Part shown: positions 1 to 8,236 of the stretch, one piece after another
Layout: every line of letters starts with the position of its first letter
Numbering within the stretch: the first letter of the stretch is position 1
Assembly: GCA_019307665.1 (NCBI GenBank)
Contig: JAFDJC010000002.1
Location: 1-41,820 of the forward strand
Origin: Deltaproteobacteria bacterium
GTDB lineage: Bacteria > Desulfobacterota > Desulfobacteria > Desulfobacterales > SURF-7
Reading direction: 5' to 3'
Length of the DNA stretch: 41,820 nucleotides
The notes under the pieces: model-generated
What the model saw: the letters and a program-made list of their open reading frames with translations, nothing else
Databases searched by the model: none
What the model was told of the DNA's origin: nothing
Program-made: the position numbers and the translations under genes

Positions 1-1786
1 CTGAACTGAAAGCCATCATGCCGTCAAGCTTGCCAAGCGTTATCGCAATCCAGTCCTTGGCCGTACATGTCGTAGTCACATTAGGATCGTGAAGCCCTTC
101 CTTGACATTGACTGCCCCGTCAGCAACACATACTGTCCACTCGCCTCCGCCTGTACCGGTGATTACATACCCATAGTTGGCCGTTACTCCGGCTACACCG
201 TCGGGATTCACACGCGACTCCATTGTTCCGAATATGTCGGCCACTGTTACTTCAGGGCCTTTCTTTGTAGGTGCGCCTTTTAATCCCCATTCCCGGAGTG
301 TCTTTTTAAGCACTTTCCCCATCGGGCTTCGTGGAAAATCCTCTTCAATAAGTTCAACGTATTTCGGCACCTTGAAGTTTGCCAGACTCTTCTTACAGAA
401 TTCTATGACTTCTTCTTCTGTCAGAGAATCGTCTTCTGCGACAATAAAAGACTTTATCTCTTCTCCCATTGTCTTATCTTTGATGCCCACAGTGGCTGCT
501 TCCGCTATTTTTGGGTGGGTAGCCAGGAAGTTGTCTATCTCTTTGGGGTAGACGTTTTCACCACCACGGATAATCATGTCTTTTTTCCTATCAACAATGA
601 AGATGTATCCATCTTCATCCTTGATTCCGACATCGCCGGTGTGAAGATATCCGTCAACAATAGTCTTGGCTGTTTCTTCAGGCATATTGTAATAGCCCTG
701 CATGACATTGTCGCCCTTTATCACTATCTCGCCTGATTCGTTATGAGGCATTTCATTTCCATCCTCATCAACGATCTTTATTTCCTGCCCGGGAAGAGCA
801 ATCCCGATGGAACCGATTTTCCGGACTCCTTCCCTTGGATTGATTGTGCTCACACATGTCCCCTCGGTCAGGCCGTAGCCTTCTATAATCGGAATGCCGA
901 AGGTATCCTGGAAACTTTTCATGGTCTCTTCTGTAAGAGGAGCTGCTCCGCAAATGCCGAATTTCAGGGAGCTAAGGTCAAATTTCTGTCTTCCCGGGTC
1001 GGTGAGAAGAATTTGATAGACAGCTGGAACAGCCGACCAGAAATTCACTTTAAATTCATCGACCACTTCCCAGAATTCGCTTGCACTGAAGGATTTTCTT
1101 AATACGATCTGCTGCCCTTTTTCCAGGCTTGATGTGCATGTAAGCATGGCATTTACATGGAAAAGAGGCAAAAAGCATAAGAAAGTCTCATTTTCAGCAG
1201 AATTTAATGCCCTGTTAATTCCATTGCTGTCAGCGATAATGTTTTTGTGTGAAAGAAGCACACCTTTGGGATTTCCGGTGGTTCCGGAAGTATAGAATAT
1301 ATAGGCTGTATCCTCTTCATCACATTCGCACTTTGTTGGTGTTTTGTCCCCGTCCTTGAGCAGATTAGAATAGGATATATTCTCCGGAGCCGGATTTTCA
1401 CCGATTTCGATCACGATCTCCAGATCCGGACATTTTGAGCGAATGTCATTCAGTATCGGCAGATACTGGTCTTGTATAATCAAACCGCGGCCTTTGGAAT
1501 CGTTTAACAGGTATTCCACTTCAGGCGCTTTCCACCAACCATTGATCGGACCCGCAACAGCACCTATTAAATGAATTGCAAAATAGGCGATAAGTGTCTC
1601 GGGACTGTTCTGTACAAAGACATGAATAAAATCCCCTTTCTTGAAGCCTTGTTTTTTAAGACCATTTGCAAGGATATGCACACGATCCATCAGTTCCCCG
1701 TACGTAATCGTCTCACCATAAAACTGAATATACGGTTCATTTTTGAATTTCTTTATGGCATCATTGTAGTAATTGCCAAGGTTCAT
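1..1786 (-). CDS. Acyl-CoA synthetase (AMP-forming) with C-terminal SCP2 domain, partial
   Basis: The gene is cut by the left edge; about 595 codons are visible. It should activate a carboxylic acid to its CoA thioester using ATP. The P-loop-like motif YTSGTTGNPKG lies near residue 165. The C-terminal hinge VDRKKDMIIRGGENVYP and the adenylation lysine region SPMGKVLKK follow, so the synthetase is complete. From about residue 512 to the edge the chain continues into an SCP2 sterol/lipid-carrier domain (VADIFGTM, then DPNVTTTCTAKDWIAI and GKLDGMMAF). The ATG at 1786 is preceded by GGGAGG at a good distance. It is the last visible gene of the leftward operon. The substrate class is unknown. The synthetase call is very safe and the SCP2 call is safe by pattern, though its end is not visible. 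Confidence 0.93.
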   Translation of the reverse strand, partial: MNLGNYYNDAIKKFKNEPYIQFYGETITYGELMDRVHILANGLKKQGFKKGDFIHVFVQNSPETLIAYFAIHLIGAVAGPINGWWKAPEVEYLLNDSKGRGLIIQDQYLPILNDIRSKCPDLEIVIEIGENPAPENISYSNLLKDGDKTPTKCECDEEDTAYIFYTSGTTGNPKGVLLSHKNIIADSNGINRALNSAENETFLCFLPLFHVNAMLTCTSSLEKGQQIVLRKSFSASEFWEVVDEFKVNFWSAVPAVYQILLTDPGRQKFDLSSLKFGICGAAPLTEETMKSFQDTFGIPIIEGYGLTEGTCVSTINPREGVRKIGSIGIALPGQEIKIVDEDGNEMPHNESGEIVIKGDNVMQGYYNMPEETAKTIVDGYLHTGDVGIKDEDGYIFIVDRKKDMIIRGGENVYPKEIDNFLATHPKIAEAATVGIKDKTMGEEIKSFIVAEDDSLTEEEVIEFCKKSLANFKVPKYVELIEEDFPRSPMGKVLKKTLREWGLKGAPTKKGPEVTVADIFGTMESRVNPDGVAGVTANYGYVITGTGGGEWTVCVADGAVNVKEGLHDPNVTTTCTAKDWIAITLGKLDGMMAFSS

Positions 1787-1856
1787 GATAGCCTCCCACG
1801 ATATATTTTTAATAAAATGTTAACTATTGCTTATATGTTCATACCTGACTCACACT

Positions 1857-3038
1857 CTACCAAGGTGTCTCCCGTGTAAGGAGAAACAGAACCGACCACA
1901 TGGTTCCCCCGAACCCTGATGCCATTGCCTGATTTACAGTCTTTGGAACCTGATGATCTCCTGCGCAGCCCATAATCTGCAGCGCAGCTTCGGCAACTCT
2001 TATCATTGCCGTCGCACCGATGGGATTGGAAGCGATAACGCCTCCCGAGGGATTTATTGGAAAAGATCCGTCTATCGCTATTTCGTCATTTTCGATCATC
2101 TTCAGATGCTCATCACCCTCAAAGAGAAGAAATTCGCGAAGCCAGTCAAGACCCCACCAGCTTGAAGGGTCGTACATCTCAAACATGTCAATCTCTTTTC
2201 TGGGATCTTTAATGCCGTTTCTTGCAAAAAGCTTTTCCGCAGCATGACGGTGACTTGTTTTATAAGGCTCATTTCCAAAAATACAAAACATTTCTTCCCT
2301 GTGAACTGTTATATGATCCTTTATCCATGCCGGCTGTTTGCAAAGATTTTTTGCTTTTTCTTCAGAAGCAAAGATCATCACGCATGCCCCGTCACTCTGT
2401 GAACACATATGTATCATTCTGAGTTCCCCGACCAGAGCAGGTGAGCTTTCCGCAAGCTCGTCTCCCTGATCAAACTGGAGGTCAAAACGGCGGTGGGCTT
2501 TTTTGTTCTTCATCGCATGCTTGTCCATCTGTATGCGGTATTTCATGGATGCTTTCTTTGCCCGCTCCTCGCCAAATTCCTCTATAACGTCAGCAGCGGT
2601 CATGCCCGTTAGAGCACCTGTCTGAAGCTGTCTGGCCCATAGTGGATCAGCCATATTTGTAATTCCACCTGTTGTATGGCCTTCCTGGAGTTTTTCAAAA
2701 CCTATCGCCAGGACAATATCGTGCAGCCCTGAAGCGACAAGGCTATCTGCCGCACACACCAGTGTCGCACCGGTTGTCCCTCCGGTTGTAACCCTCAGGG
2801 TTTCTTTTCCAAAAGAGCCTGATCCTAATGTATGCCACAAATCCGGCTGATGAATCATTTCGAAAAGCTCCATGTTGCCGTGTACAACACAATCGACATC
2901 ATCCATTGTTATTCCTGCATGTTCCAGCGCCTCGACAACAGCTTCGTGAATCATCTCCGGCTGATTAACTTCCTCTCTGTGGCTTGAGTACACGGACTGT
3001 CCTACGCCTATTACTCCTACATTTCTATTTTTCTTCAT
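1857..3038 (-). CDS. Thiolase-fold protein lacking the catalytic cysteine (SCP-x/DUF35-partner type)
   Basis: A 393-residue protein of the non-decarboxylating thiolase superfamily (SCP-x branch). The fold is clear: the N-terminal GVGQSVY, NPSGGVIASNP near residues 329-339 and a C-terminal GFGG segment. Where SCP-x thiolases have VNNNCSTGST, this protein has VTTGGTTGAT, so the nucleophilic Cys is replaced by Gly (about residue 87). The GHP histidine motif is SNP (Asn about 338). EMYDPSS (Tyr about 289) sits where related thiolase-like aldolases carry catalytic Tyr/Asp. It is therefore unlikely to be a normal thiolase. Retro-aldolase or accessory-subunit roles are possible, as known for Cys-less thiolase-fold aldolases such as mycobacterial Ltp2. 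AGGAGG precedes the start and overlaps the end of the upstream thiolase gene, so the pair is translationally close and may form a heteromer. Confidence 0.88.
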   Translation of the reverse strand: MKKNRNVGVIGVGQSVYSSHREEVNQPEMIHEAVVEALEHAGITMDDVDCVVHGNMELFEMIHQPDLWHTLGSGSFGKETLRVTTGGTTGATLVCAADSLVASGLHDIVLAIGFEKLQEGHTTGGITNMADPLWARQLQTGALTGMTAADVIEEFGEERAKKASMKYRIQMDKHAMKNKKAHRRFDLQFDQGDELAESSPALVGELRMIHMCSQSDGACVMIFASEEKAKNLCKQPAWIKDHITVHREEMFCIFGNEPYKTSHRHAAEKLFARNGIKDPRKEIDMFEMYDPSSWWGLDWLREFLLFEGDEHLKMIENDEIAIDGSFPINPSGGVIASNPIGATAMIRVAEAALQIMGCAGDHQVPKTVNQAMASGFGGTMWSVLFLLTRETPW

Positions 3039-3049
3039 TCTATCGCCTC

Positions 3050-4198
3050 CTAGTCCCTTTCCAGTGTAATCACAGAGTGAAACTGTCCTGCCGGTCCCAT
3101 CACACCATGGGCCAACGCGGTTTTAGCATCTTTTATCTGCCTGTCACCGGCTTCTCCCTTGAGTTGGATTGCAGCTTCGGCTGCACGTACCAGACCACCC
3201 AAAATCATGGGATTGCCGGCAAGCATGCCTCCTGACGGATTTACGCGGTTTTTTGCCGGTCCATCAGCATCAATCCACTCGCCGCCCTTTCCATCATCAC
3301 AGATACCGAGGCCTTCAATCCACATCGGCTGCTGAAAAGCATATTGATCAGAGATTTCTACTATATCAAACGCTTTTCGAGGATTCTTAATTCCGGCACG
3401 TTTGTACGCACGTTCGGCTGCTTTCTTTAAAGCAAAGTTTGAAGCAAGGTCCCTGTCTCCAAGAAAAAAGCTGTCCATGCAGTTTCCCACTCCGGTAATC
3501 CAGACAGGATTATCAGTAAACTCCTTGACACGTTCTTCAGCAGCCAGAATCATGCCGACAGCCCCGTCTGAAACCGGATAGGCATGCAGTCTGCGAATCG
3601 GATCAGCGAGCATCTCTGAAGACATCACTTCTTCTTTTGTGACTTTGATCGCTTCCGGTGTAAATGGATTTTTCGATCCATTCTCTCTTGCCCTCACTAC
3701 GATATCTGCGAGCTGTGCGTCAGTGATCCCTGATTTTGAAGCATATGCCTGTGCCTGGAGTCCTGCTGCTGCACAAAAATCAAGGCCAACCGGTCTTGTG
3801 AAAAAAGGATCGTAAGCCAGGTGTGTTACCATGTTACGGCTTTTGGCCTGTGACTCCTTGCAGTGCCCGAGCACCAGAACCACGTCGCAGTGGCCGGACT
3901 GAATCGCTGCAAGCCCGTAGTACAAGGCCTGAATTCCCTCCTGCGCGACCTTTTCCTCGCACCTCATATGGGCGCCAAGGACATCGGTCATGCCGTTGTC
4001 TGAGATAGTACGGGCATCGTATATGTCGTCTGAAACACTTATGCTCATATTGATCCCCTTGTCTTCAGAAAAACCGACTCCTGTCTGATCCTGAAGAGAC
4101 TCAAGAACTTCCAGGGCCATGCCCTGAAACCTCTCATACCACTTGTCGTGTTCATAAACTGTCTGCGCTGCCGCGCAAATCCCGACTTTTCTTGCCAT
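3050..4198 (-). CDS. Second thiolase-fold protein lacking the catalytic cysteine
   Basis: A 382-residue member of the thiolase superfamily, only distantly similar to its downstream neighbour. Thiolase landmarks are RVNPSGGMLAGNP near residues 318-330 and the conserved YPVSDGAVGMILA core. The nucleophile region reads EEKVAQEGIQAL, which puts Ala (about 85) where Cys should be, and the GHP histidine is Asn (about 329). Both canonical catalytic positions are therefore lost while the fold is kept. AAGGAGGG precedes the ATG at 4198. It is 11 bases upstream of the other thiolase-like gene, which suggests the two products act together. Family partners usually include a DUF35 OB-fold/zinc protein; none is encoded in this window, though one could lie beyond the left edge. 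Confidence 0.86.
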   Translation of the reverse strand: MARKVGICAAAQTVYEHDKWYERFQGMALEVLESLQDQTGVGFSEDKGINMSISVSDDIYDARTISDNGMTDVLGAHMRCEEKVAQEGIQALYYGLAAIQSGHCDVVLVLGHCKESQAKSRNMVTHLAYDPFFTRPVGLDFCAAAGLQAQAYASKSGITDAQLADIVVRARENGSKNPFTPEAIKVTKEEVMSSEMLADPIRRLHAYPVSDGAVGMILAAEERVKEFTDNPVWITGVGNCMDSFFLGDRDLASNFALKKAAERAYKRAGIKNPRKAFDIVEISDQYAFQQPMWIEGLGICDDGKGGEWIDADGPAKNRVNPSGGMLAGNPMILGGLVRAAEAAIQLKGEAGDRQIKDAKTALAHGVMGPAGQFHSVITLERD

Positions 4199-4254
4199 TT
4201 CCGTTACCCTCCTTGCTTATTATTCGAGGTTTACCATTTTTAATATCTTACCAT

Positions 4255-4803
4255 TTATATATAACAATTCCAGAAATCTCCGTTTTTGATCGCTTTAATA
4301 ATCTTATCCTTTTCTCTCATGCAATCCATCTCTATCCATGCCCGACCGCACCCGATCCTTGTATGAGAGTCATCTGTCGCCACCTTTGGATATAAAATTT
4401 CAGGGATCTCAAATTCACTGGTACGAAATCCCTTTGATGTCACTTCCACTGCATCAATTGGCATCTTCCCCGCAACCGAACTAATTCTTTCAATCGCCTT
4501 ATCCATGGGAACGTCCAGCTCTGAAGGATGATTGAAGATATGCAAAGTCTCTTTGTCACCGTCGATCCGGTTCACATGAACATACCCTTTCTCAAAAACC
4601 GTCAGTTCTACTCCAGTAAAAACAATCATGCCTGTCTTGATATCCTTAACCGGTGCATAACAGTCCGGTCGCAACAGATAGTCGTGATCGGTCAGGGCAA
4701 TAAAATCAAACCCTAAACTCTCATACACCATCACCACCTCATCTATGGAAAGATCACCGTCAGAGCATGTGGTGTGGATATGCAATCCACCTTTCAGGTG
4801 CAT
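4255..4803 (-). CDS. PHP-domain phosphoesterase
   Basis: A 182-residue stand-alone PHP domain, a metal-dependent phosphoesterase fold. The metal-ligand motifs are complete: HIH (8-10), SDG (14-16), TDHD (38-41), GVE (Glu 66), NHP (His 92) and DDSH (144-147). That points to a functional hydrolase of the YciV/TrpH-like class rather than a polymerase domain. The start overlaps the 3' end of the TetR gene by 10 bases, so the two are translationally coupled. Its substrate is unknown. A role in recycling a phosphorylated by-product (for example a nucleotide 3',5'-bisphosphate) or in signalling within this CoA operon would be guesswork. Confidence 0.88.
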   Translation of the reverse strand: MHLKGGLHIHTTCSDGDLSIDEVVMVYESLGFDFIALTDHDYLLRPDCYAPVKDIKTGMIVFTGVELTVFEKGYVHVNRIDGDKETLHIFNHPSELDVPMDKAIERISSVAGKMPIDAVEVTSKGFRTSEFEIPEILYPKVATDDSHTRIGCGRAWIEMDCMREKDKIIKAIKNGDFWNCYI

Positions 4804-5471
4804 GTTTCCCCGTTAAACATATTGTTGATCCCACCAATGATAAAGTCGACTGCATCCCTGCCTATTATTTTCATGTCCTCAGAACTTTCCCGCCAAAACA
4901 AATATTTATATGCAACACGCTCATAAATTCCCATGATACTTACAGCGACAACCTCTGCTGAAAACCCTGATTTAAAACTGTGGCCGAGATTTTCGCTAAC
5001 CCTCACCAGGGCATTGAGAACATCACCGGTCAGCTTGTCAAATATTTCCCGTCGTCGTTCTTCAACAACAGGACTCTTTCCCACCGATTCCCTGAAAATA
5101 ATCGCCACCTTTTCAGGATACTGTGTACAGAACTCTTCAAAAAACATTTGCCCGGCATTTTTGAAGCCATCAAGCGACTCTCCTGTTTTTTTAAATTCGC
5201 TCCCGAGAATCTTTCTTAACCTGAAACCTATTTCTTCAAGGAGTTGGATAAGAAGATCTTCTTTATTCTTGAAATAAAAATAGACGGCTCCGACAGATAC
5301 TTCGGCAGCATCAGCAATCATTTCCATGCTCGCCTTTTGATAGCCCTCTTTTGCAAATAATTCCTCCGCAGCACTTAAAATGGTCTGATAGCGCTGTTCA
5401 CGCTCACGTTGCCTTCGCTGGGCCGACTTGGAAAGTGTTTTCTCGTTGTCTGTTTTATTTTTTTCCGTCAT
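4794..5471 (-). CDS. TetR/AcrR-family transcriptional regulator
   Basis: A 225-residue repressor-type protein. The N-terminal helix-turn-helix (about residues 30-75) has the TetR signature AEELFAKEGYQKASMEMIAD followed by VGAVYFYFKNKEDL. The C-terminal ligand domain resembles the FadR/YsiA-like subgroup that often senses acyl-CoA. The first 27 residues are a charged extension. It lies inside the acyl-CoA operon between the dehydrogenase genes and the PHP gene, so autoregulation of the promoter at 7890-7918 in response to the pathway's CoA ester is a reasonable inference. AGGATGG precedes the ATG. Confidence 0.95.
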   Translation of the reverse strand: MTEKNKTDNEKTLSKSAQRRQREREQRYQTILSAAEELFAKEGYQKASMEMIADAAEVSVGAVYFYFKNKEDLLIQLLEEIGFRLRKILGSEFKKTGESLDGFKNAGQMFFEEFCTQYPEKVAIIFRESVGKSPVVEERRREIFDKLTGDVLNALVRVSENLGHSFKSGFSAEVVAVSIMGIYERVAYKYLFWRESSEDMKIIGRDAVDFIIGGINNMFNGETCT

Positions 5472-5486
5472 TTTCCATCCTGTCTG

Positions 5487-6611
5487 TTAACGAATCCCCA
5501 TTGCAGCATCCCCTATTTTAACACGGGAGATTTCAGTTGAGGTTCCTGCAATCTGAAGATATTTTGAACATCTAAATGCCCGCTCAGCCGCATTCCCGGT
5601 CTGATAGCCGGAACCTGCCAGAATTTGAAGCGCTGAGCTCGCCACCTGTTCCGCGGATTCGGTCAAAAAGACTTTTGAACTGAGTGTGAAAGAGTCAGCA
5701 TCTTTTGGATTGTCAGCAGCGTTCCAGGCTGCCCGGTATGCAAAAAGCTGTGAAGTTTGAAACAGAGTCAGCATCTCAGCCAGTTTAAAACCAACTTCCT
5801 GATAGGCTATCACCGGCTTGCCGCCGCTTTTATGTGACTTTGCATAATCCCTTGCAGCTTCGTATGCTGATTTCATCAACCCGAGGCTTGCACCGAGAAG
5901 GACTTGGTTTTCCCACATCTTTATCTTTGATAAAATATCGACCTTGTCAAAAGGGCCTATGACATTAGCTGCATCGATACTGCAGCCTTCAAGACGAATT
6001 CCGGAAACAGCAGCTCCGTCATACCCGACCATGGACATTTTCTCTTCCACAACAAGTCCTTTTGTCCCCTTCTCTACCATAAAGACCACGGGTTTGCCGT
6101 CCATCATCCCTGCAACAGCTATCCAGTCTGCCAAAGGCGCATTAACGACATACTGCTTGGCACCGTTTACGATAACCTTATCCCTGTCTGCCCTGCCTTC
6201 TGTCTTTAACGGCTCATTCTCAACATTCATGGAATCTTCCGAAACCGCAACAGCACCTAAAATCTTTCCTTCAAGAAGAGGTGTCAGGAGATTCCCCTTG
6301 AGCCTGTCATCACACAATTCAGCAACAATTTTTCCAAAAACACGCGTACTCATCTCAACAGACAGAAGCACAGACGGCGAAAACGCGCCTACAACTTCCA
6401 TTGCTCCCATGAGTGTCAACAAACCATTATACTCTTTTTCTTCTTGTATGGCCAGGTTCAGGTACGGCGTCTTTGCAAGCCGATCAATAACTGCCCGTAT
6501 ATTTTCTTCAGGACCTCCGGCTTCCAGGTTTTTTTCTTCTGAAAGCTTTTGCATAATATTTTGTATATCGATAAAAAAGGCAAGTTCCTTTTCGCTGAAA
6601 TCGTAATTCAT
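5487..6611 (-). CDS. Acyl-CoA dehydrogenase family protein, divergent
   Basis: A 374-residue flavoprotein of the acyl-CoA dehydrogenase fold, carrying the FAD-binding region AVAVSED...ENEPL and the C-terminal LAGSGYQTGNAAERAFR. The usual catalytic Glu of the YEGTS motif is absent: the segment reads QIAGTSTE, so Ala stands in its place. Glu 234 in KMWENQVLL falls at about the position used as base by isovaleryl-CoA dehydrogenase, so activity is not excluded. The usual RDxxRxxIY run is also degenerate. AAAGGAGAAG precedes the ATG and the gene lies 28 bases after the other dehydrogenase. A heteromeric pair (as in PimCD or ChsE1/E2) is an attractive reading. Confidence 0.88.
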   Translation of the reverse strand: MNYDFSEKELAFFIDIQNIMQKLSEEKNLEAGGPEENIRAVIDRLAKTPYLNLAIQEEKEYNGLLTLMGAMEVVGAFSPSVLLSVEMSTRVFGKIVAELCDDRLKGNLLTPLLEGKILGAVAVSEDSMNVENEPLKTEGRADRDKVIVNGAKQYVVNAPLADWIAVAGMMDGKPVVFMVEKGTKGLVVEEKMSMVGYDGAAVSGIRLEGCSIDAANVIGPFDKVDILSKIKMWENQVLLGASLGLMKSAYEAARDYAKSHKSGGKPVIAYQEVGFKLAEMLTLFQTSQLFAYRAAWNAADNPKDADSFTLSSKVFLTESAEQVASSALQILAGSGYQTGNAAERAFRCSKYLQIAGTSTEISRVKIGDAAMGIR

Positions 6612-6639
6612 TTTGCTTCTCCTTTAATTTTTGCTACAG

Positions 6640-7782
6640 CTACATCAGCTTTGAAATGATCATTTTCTGAATATCGGAAGTTCCGCCTCCGATGGGAGCA
6701 AGGCGGCTGTCACGCATAATTCTTTCCATATCATATTCATGGCAGTATCCGTACCCGCCGTGAAGAACCATGGCATCATTTGCAGGAGCCATGCTCCAGT
6801 CACCCACAAATAGCTTTGCAACTGCGGCTTCAAGATGGTTCAGAGGACGGCCCTGGTCCTTGCAGTACGCTATCCTATATACAAGAGAGCGTGCCGCCTC
6901 TCCAAATATCCGTATATCAGCCAGCTTGTGCTTAATGGCCTGAAATTTCCCTATGGGTCTCCCGAACTGTTCTCTTTTCTTTGCGTAGTCTGCGCACCTT
7001 TTTAGCATGAAAGTGGAAGCTCCTACAAACGGGGCCAGCAATGCACTTCTGTCCCATTCCACTGTCTGCATCGACATGTTAAAACCTTCCCCTTCTTTTC
7101 CGAGAAGATTTTCAGCCGGAATCTCACAGTTGTCGAGAAAAAGCTCGGAAGTCTGGGAAGTGCAGACACCCATCTTTATCAGGTTTGGTCCTGATTTGAA
7201 ACCTTTGGTCCCTTTCTCAACGATAAAAGCTGAAATACCGGCATGATGCTTTTCAGGATCTGTTTTAGCATAAATTACCGATACATCAGCTATGGGGCCA
7301 TTGGTAATAAATATCTTGCTACCGTTTAAGATATATTTGTCGCCCTTCTTTTCAGCGGTAGCCTTAAGTGAAGCCACATCAGACCCTGCATCGGGTTCCG
7401 TAAGCCCCATGCACCCTATCCACTCTCCACTTGCCAGTTTTGGAATGTATTTTTTACGCTGTTCATCTGTTCCGTGTGAAAAGATCGTGTCAGCGCATAA
7501 AAAAGTATGAGCTCCGTAAGCGAGTGTAAGGCCTCCGTCTACGCCTGCTTCACCGAGTGCCTCACCTGCCATAACAGTAGTAATGACATCAGCATCACTA
7601 CCGCCCAGCTCTTCCGGAAAGTGAAGCCCCAGAATGCCGAACTCACCCAATTTTCTGAACGATTCAAAATCGAATTGTTTTTTAAGGTCATGTTCCTGAA
7701 CCCTGGGCACAATCTCTTTTTTTGCAAAATTGATGACTTCCTTCTTGAACATCAACTGCTCTTTTGTAAATGCAAAATCCAT
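6640..7782 (-). CDS. Acyl-CoA dehydrogenase
   Basis: A 380-residue acyl-CoA dehydrogenase with all landmarks: GCMGLTEPDAGSD and KIFITNG (FAD and substrate binding), the KKREQFGRPIGKFQ segment (about 268-281) and the C-terminal LHGGYGYCHEYDMERIMRD. The YEGT-type Glu is replaced by Gly (APIGGGTSDIQ, about 364-371). In helix G the protein has VEWDR, so Asp 244 stands where isovaleryl-CoA dehydrogenase has its Glu base. It is thus probably active on branched, cyclic or aromatic-side-chain CoA esters rather than a plain short chain. It is the first gene of the leftward operon. AGGAGAGG precedes the ATG. Electrons would normally go to ETF, which is not encoded here. Confidence 0.95.
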   Translation of the reverse strand: MDFAFTKEQLMFKKEVINFAKKEIVPRVQEHDLKKQFDFESFRKLGEFGILGLHFPEELGGSDADVITTVMAGEALGEAGVDGGLTLAYGAHTFLCADTIFSHGTDEQRKKYIPKLASGEWIGCMGLTEPDAGSDVASLKATAEKKGDKYILNGSKIFITNGPIADVSVIYAKTDPEKHHAGISAFIVEKGTKGFKSGPNLIKMGVCTSQTSELFLDNCEIPAENLLGKEGEGFNMSMQTVEWDRSALLAPFVGASTFMLKRCADYAKKREQFGRPIGKFQAIKHKLADIRIFGEAARSLVYRIAYCKDQGRPLNHLEAAVAKLFVGDWSMAPANDAMVLHGGYGYCHEYDMERIMRDSRLAPIGGGTSDIQKMIISKLM

Positions 7783-7889
7783 TAGCCTCTCCTGTTCTAA
7801 TTCTAATTTTGGTCTGTTTCTTTTTCCTTCTAGTACATAAAACTCGAATATGTTTTATAATTTTATTCATTAACAAAATCTGATTCGGA

Positions 7890-7918
7890 TTTATAATCTC
7901 ATTCATATTAAAAGTCAA
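7890..7918 (-). promoter_or_regulatory. Sigma70-like promoter of the leftward CoA operon
   Basis: On the minus strand TTGACT (7918-7913) and TATAAA (7895-7890) are separated by exactly 17 bases. The site lies about 108 bases upstream of the first dehydrogenase start. GATTATAAATC, a short palindrome, overlaps the -10 and could be part of a TetR operator; that last point is speculative. Confidence 0.65.
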
Positions 7919-7933
7919 GTTTTTTATGAGCGC

Positions 7934-8122
7934 AAATTTGATGATTTCGTGAAAAGTCCCGACCCCGTCACTCCGGCGAAGGCCGTAGCCCAGAAGCTAT
8001 TGAAATGACTGGATAGCGCTAACGGTTGCGCCTCTCAGCTTGAAACCCGGCACTACGTGTCCGGCCTTCGCCGAATGACAATAAATGGATTTTTTGATTT
8101 TTTACAAGATTATCAAGTTTGA
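7934..8122. repeat. MITE-like palindromic intergenic repeat
   Basis: A 189-base element bounded by 26-base imperfect terminal inverted repeats (7934-7959 and 8097-8122), both of the form CAAAYTTGATRATYT...AARTC. A second nested inverted pair lies inside: GTCACTCCGGCGAAGGCCG (7968-7986) against the complement of TCCGGCCTTCGCCGAATGAC (8061-8080). No coding capacity is evident. The ends resemble those of the element at 29447-29571, which suggests one repeat family. It fills most of the 454-base gap between the operon and the secreted-protein gene and stops just upstream of the operon's -35 box. Nothing else is recognised in that gap. Confidence 0.75.
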
Positions 8123-8236
8123 ATTTGACACAGAACATGCATTATTTTGAACTTAAAGAATTAAAGAATGATCTGACCGCCGGTCTATTTAAATAATATC
8201 TGGTACTTATCCCCAAAAACCGGGCAGTTGAATTTG

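Noticed and set aside
5944..6606. 220-codon frame opposite the divergent acyl-CoA dehydrogenase
   Set aside because: Ser/Pro-rich antisense translation with no domain; the opposite strand is a clear dehydrogenase.
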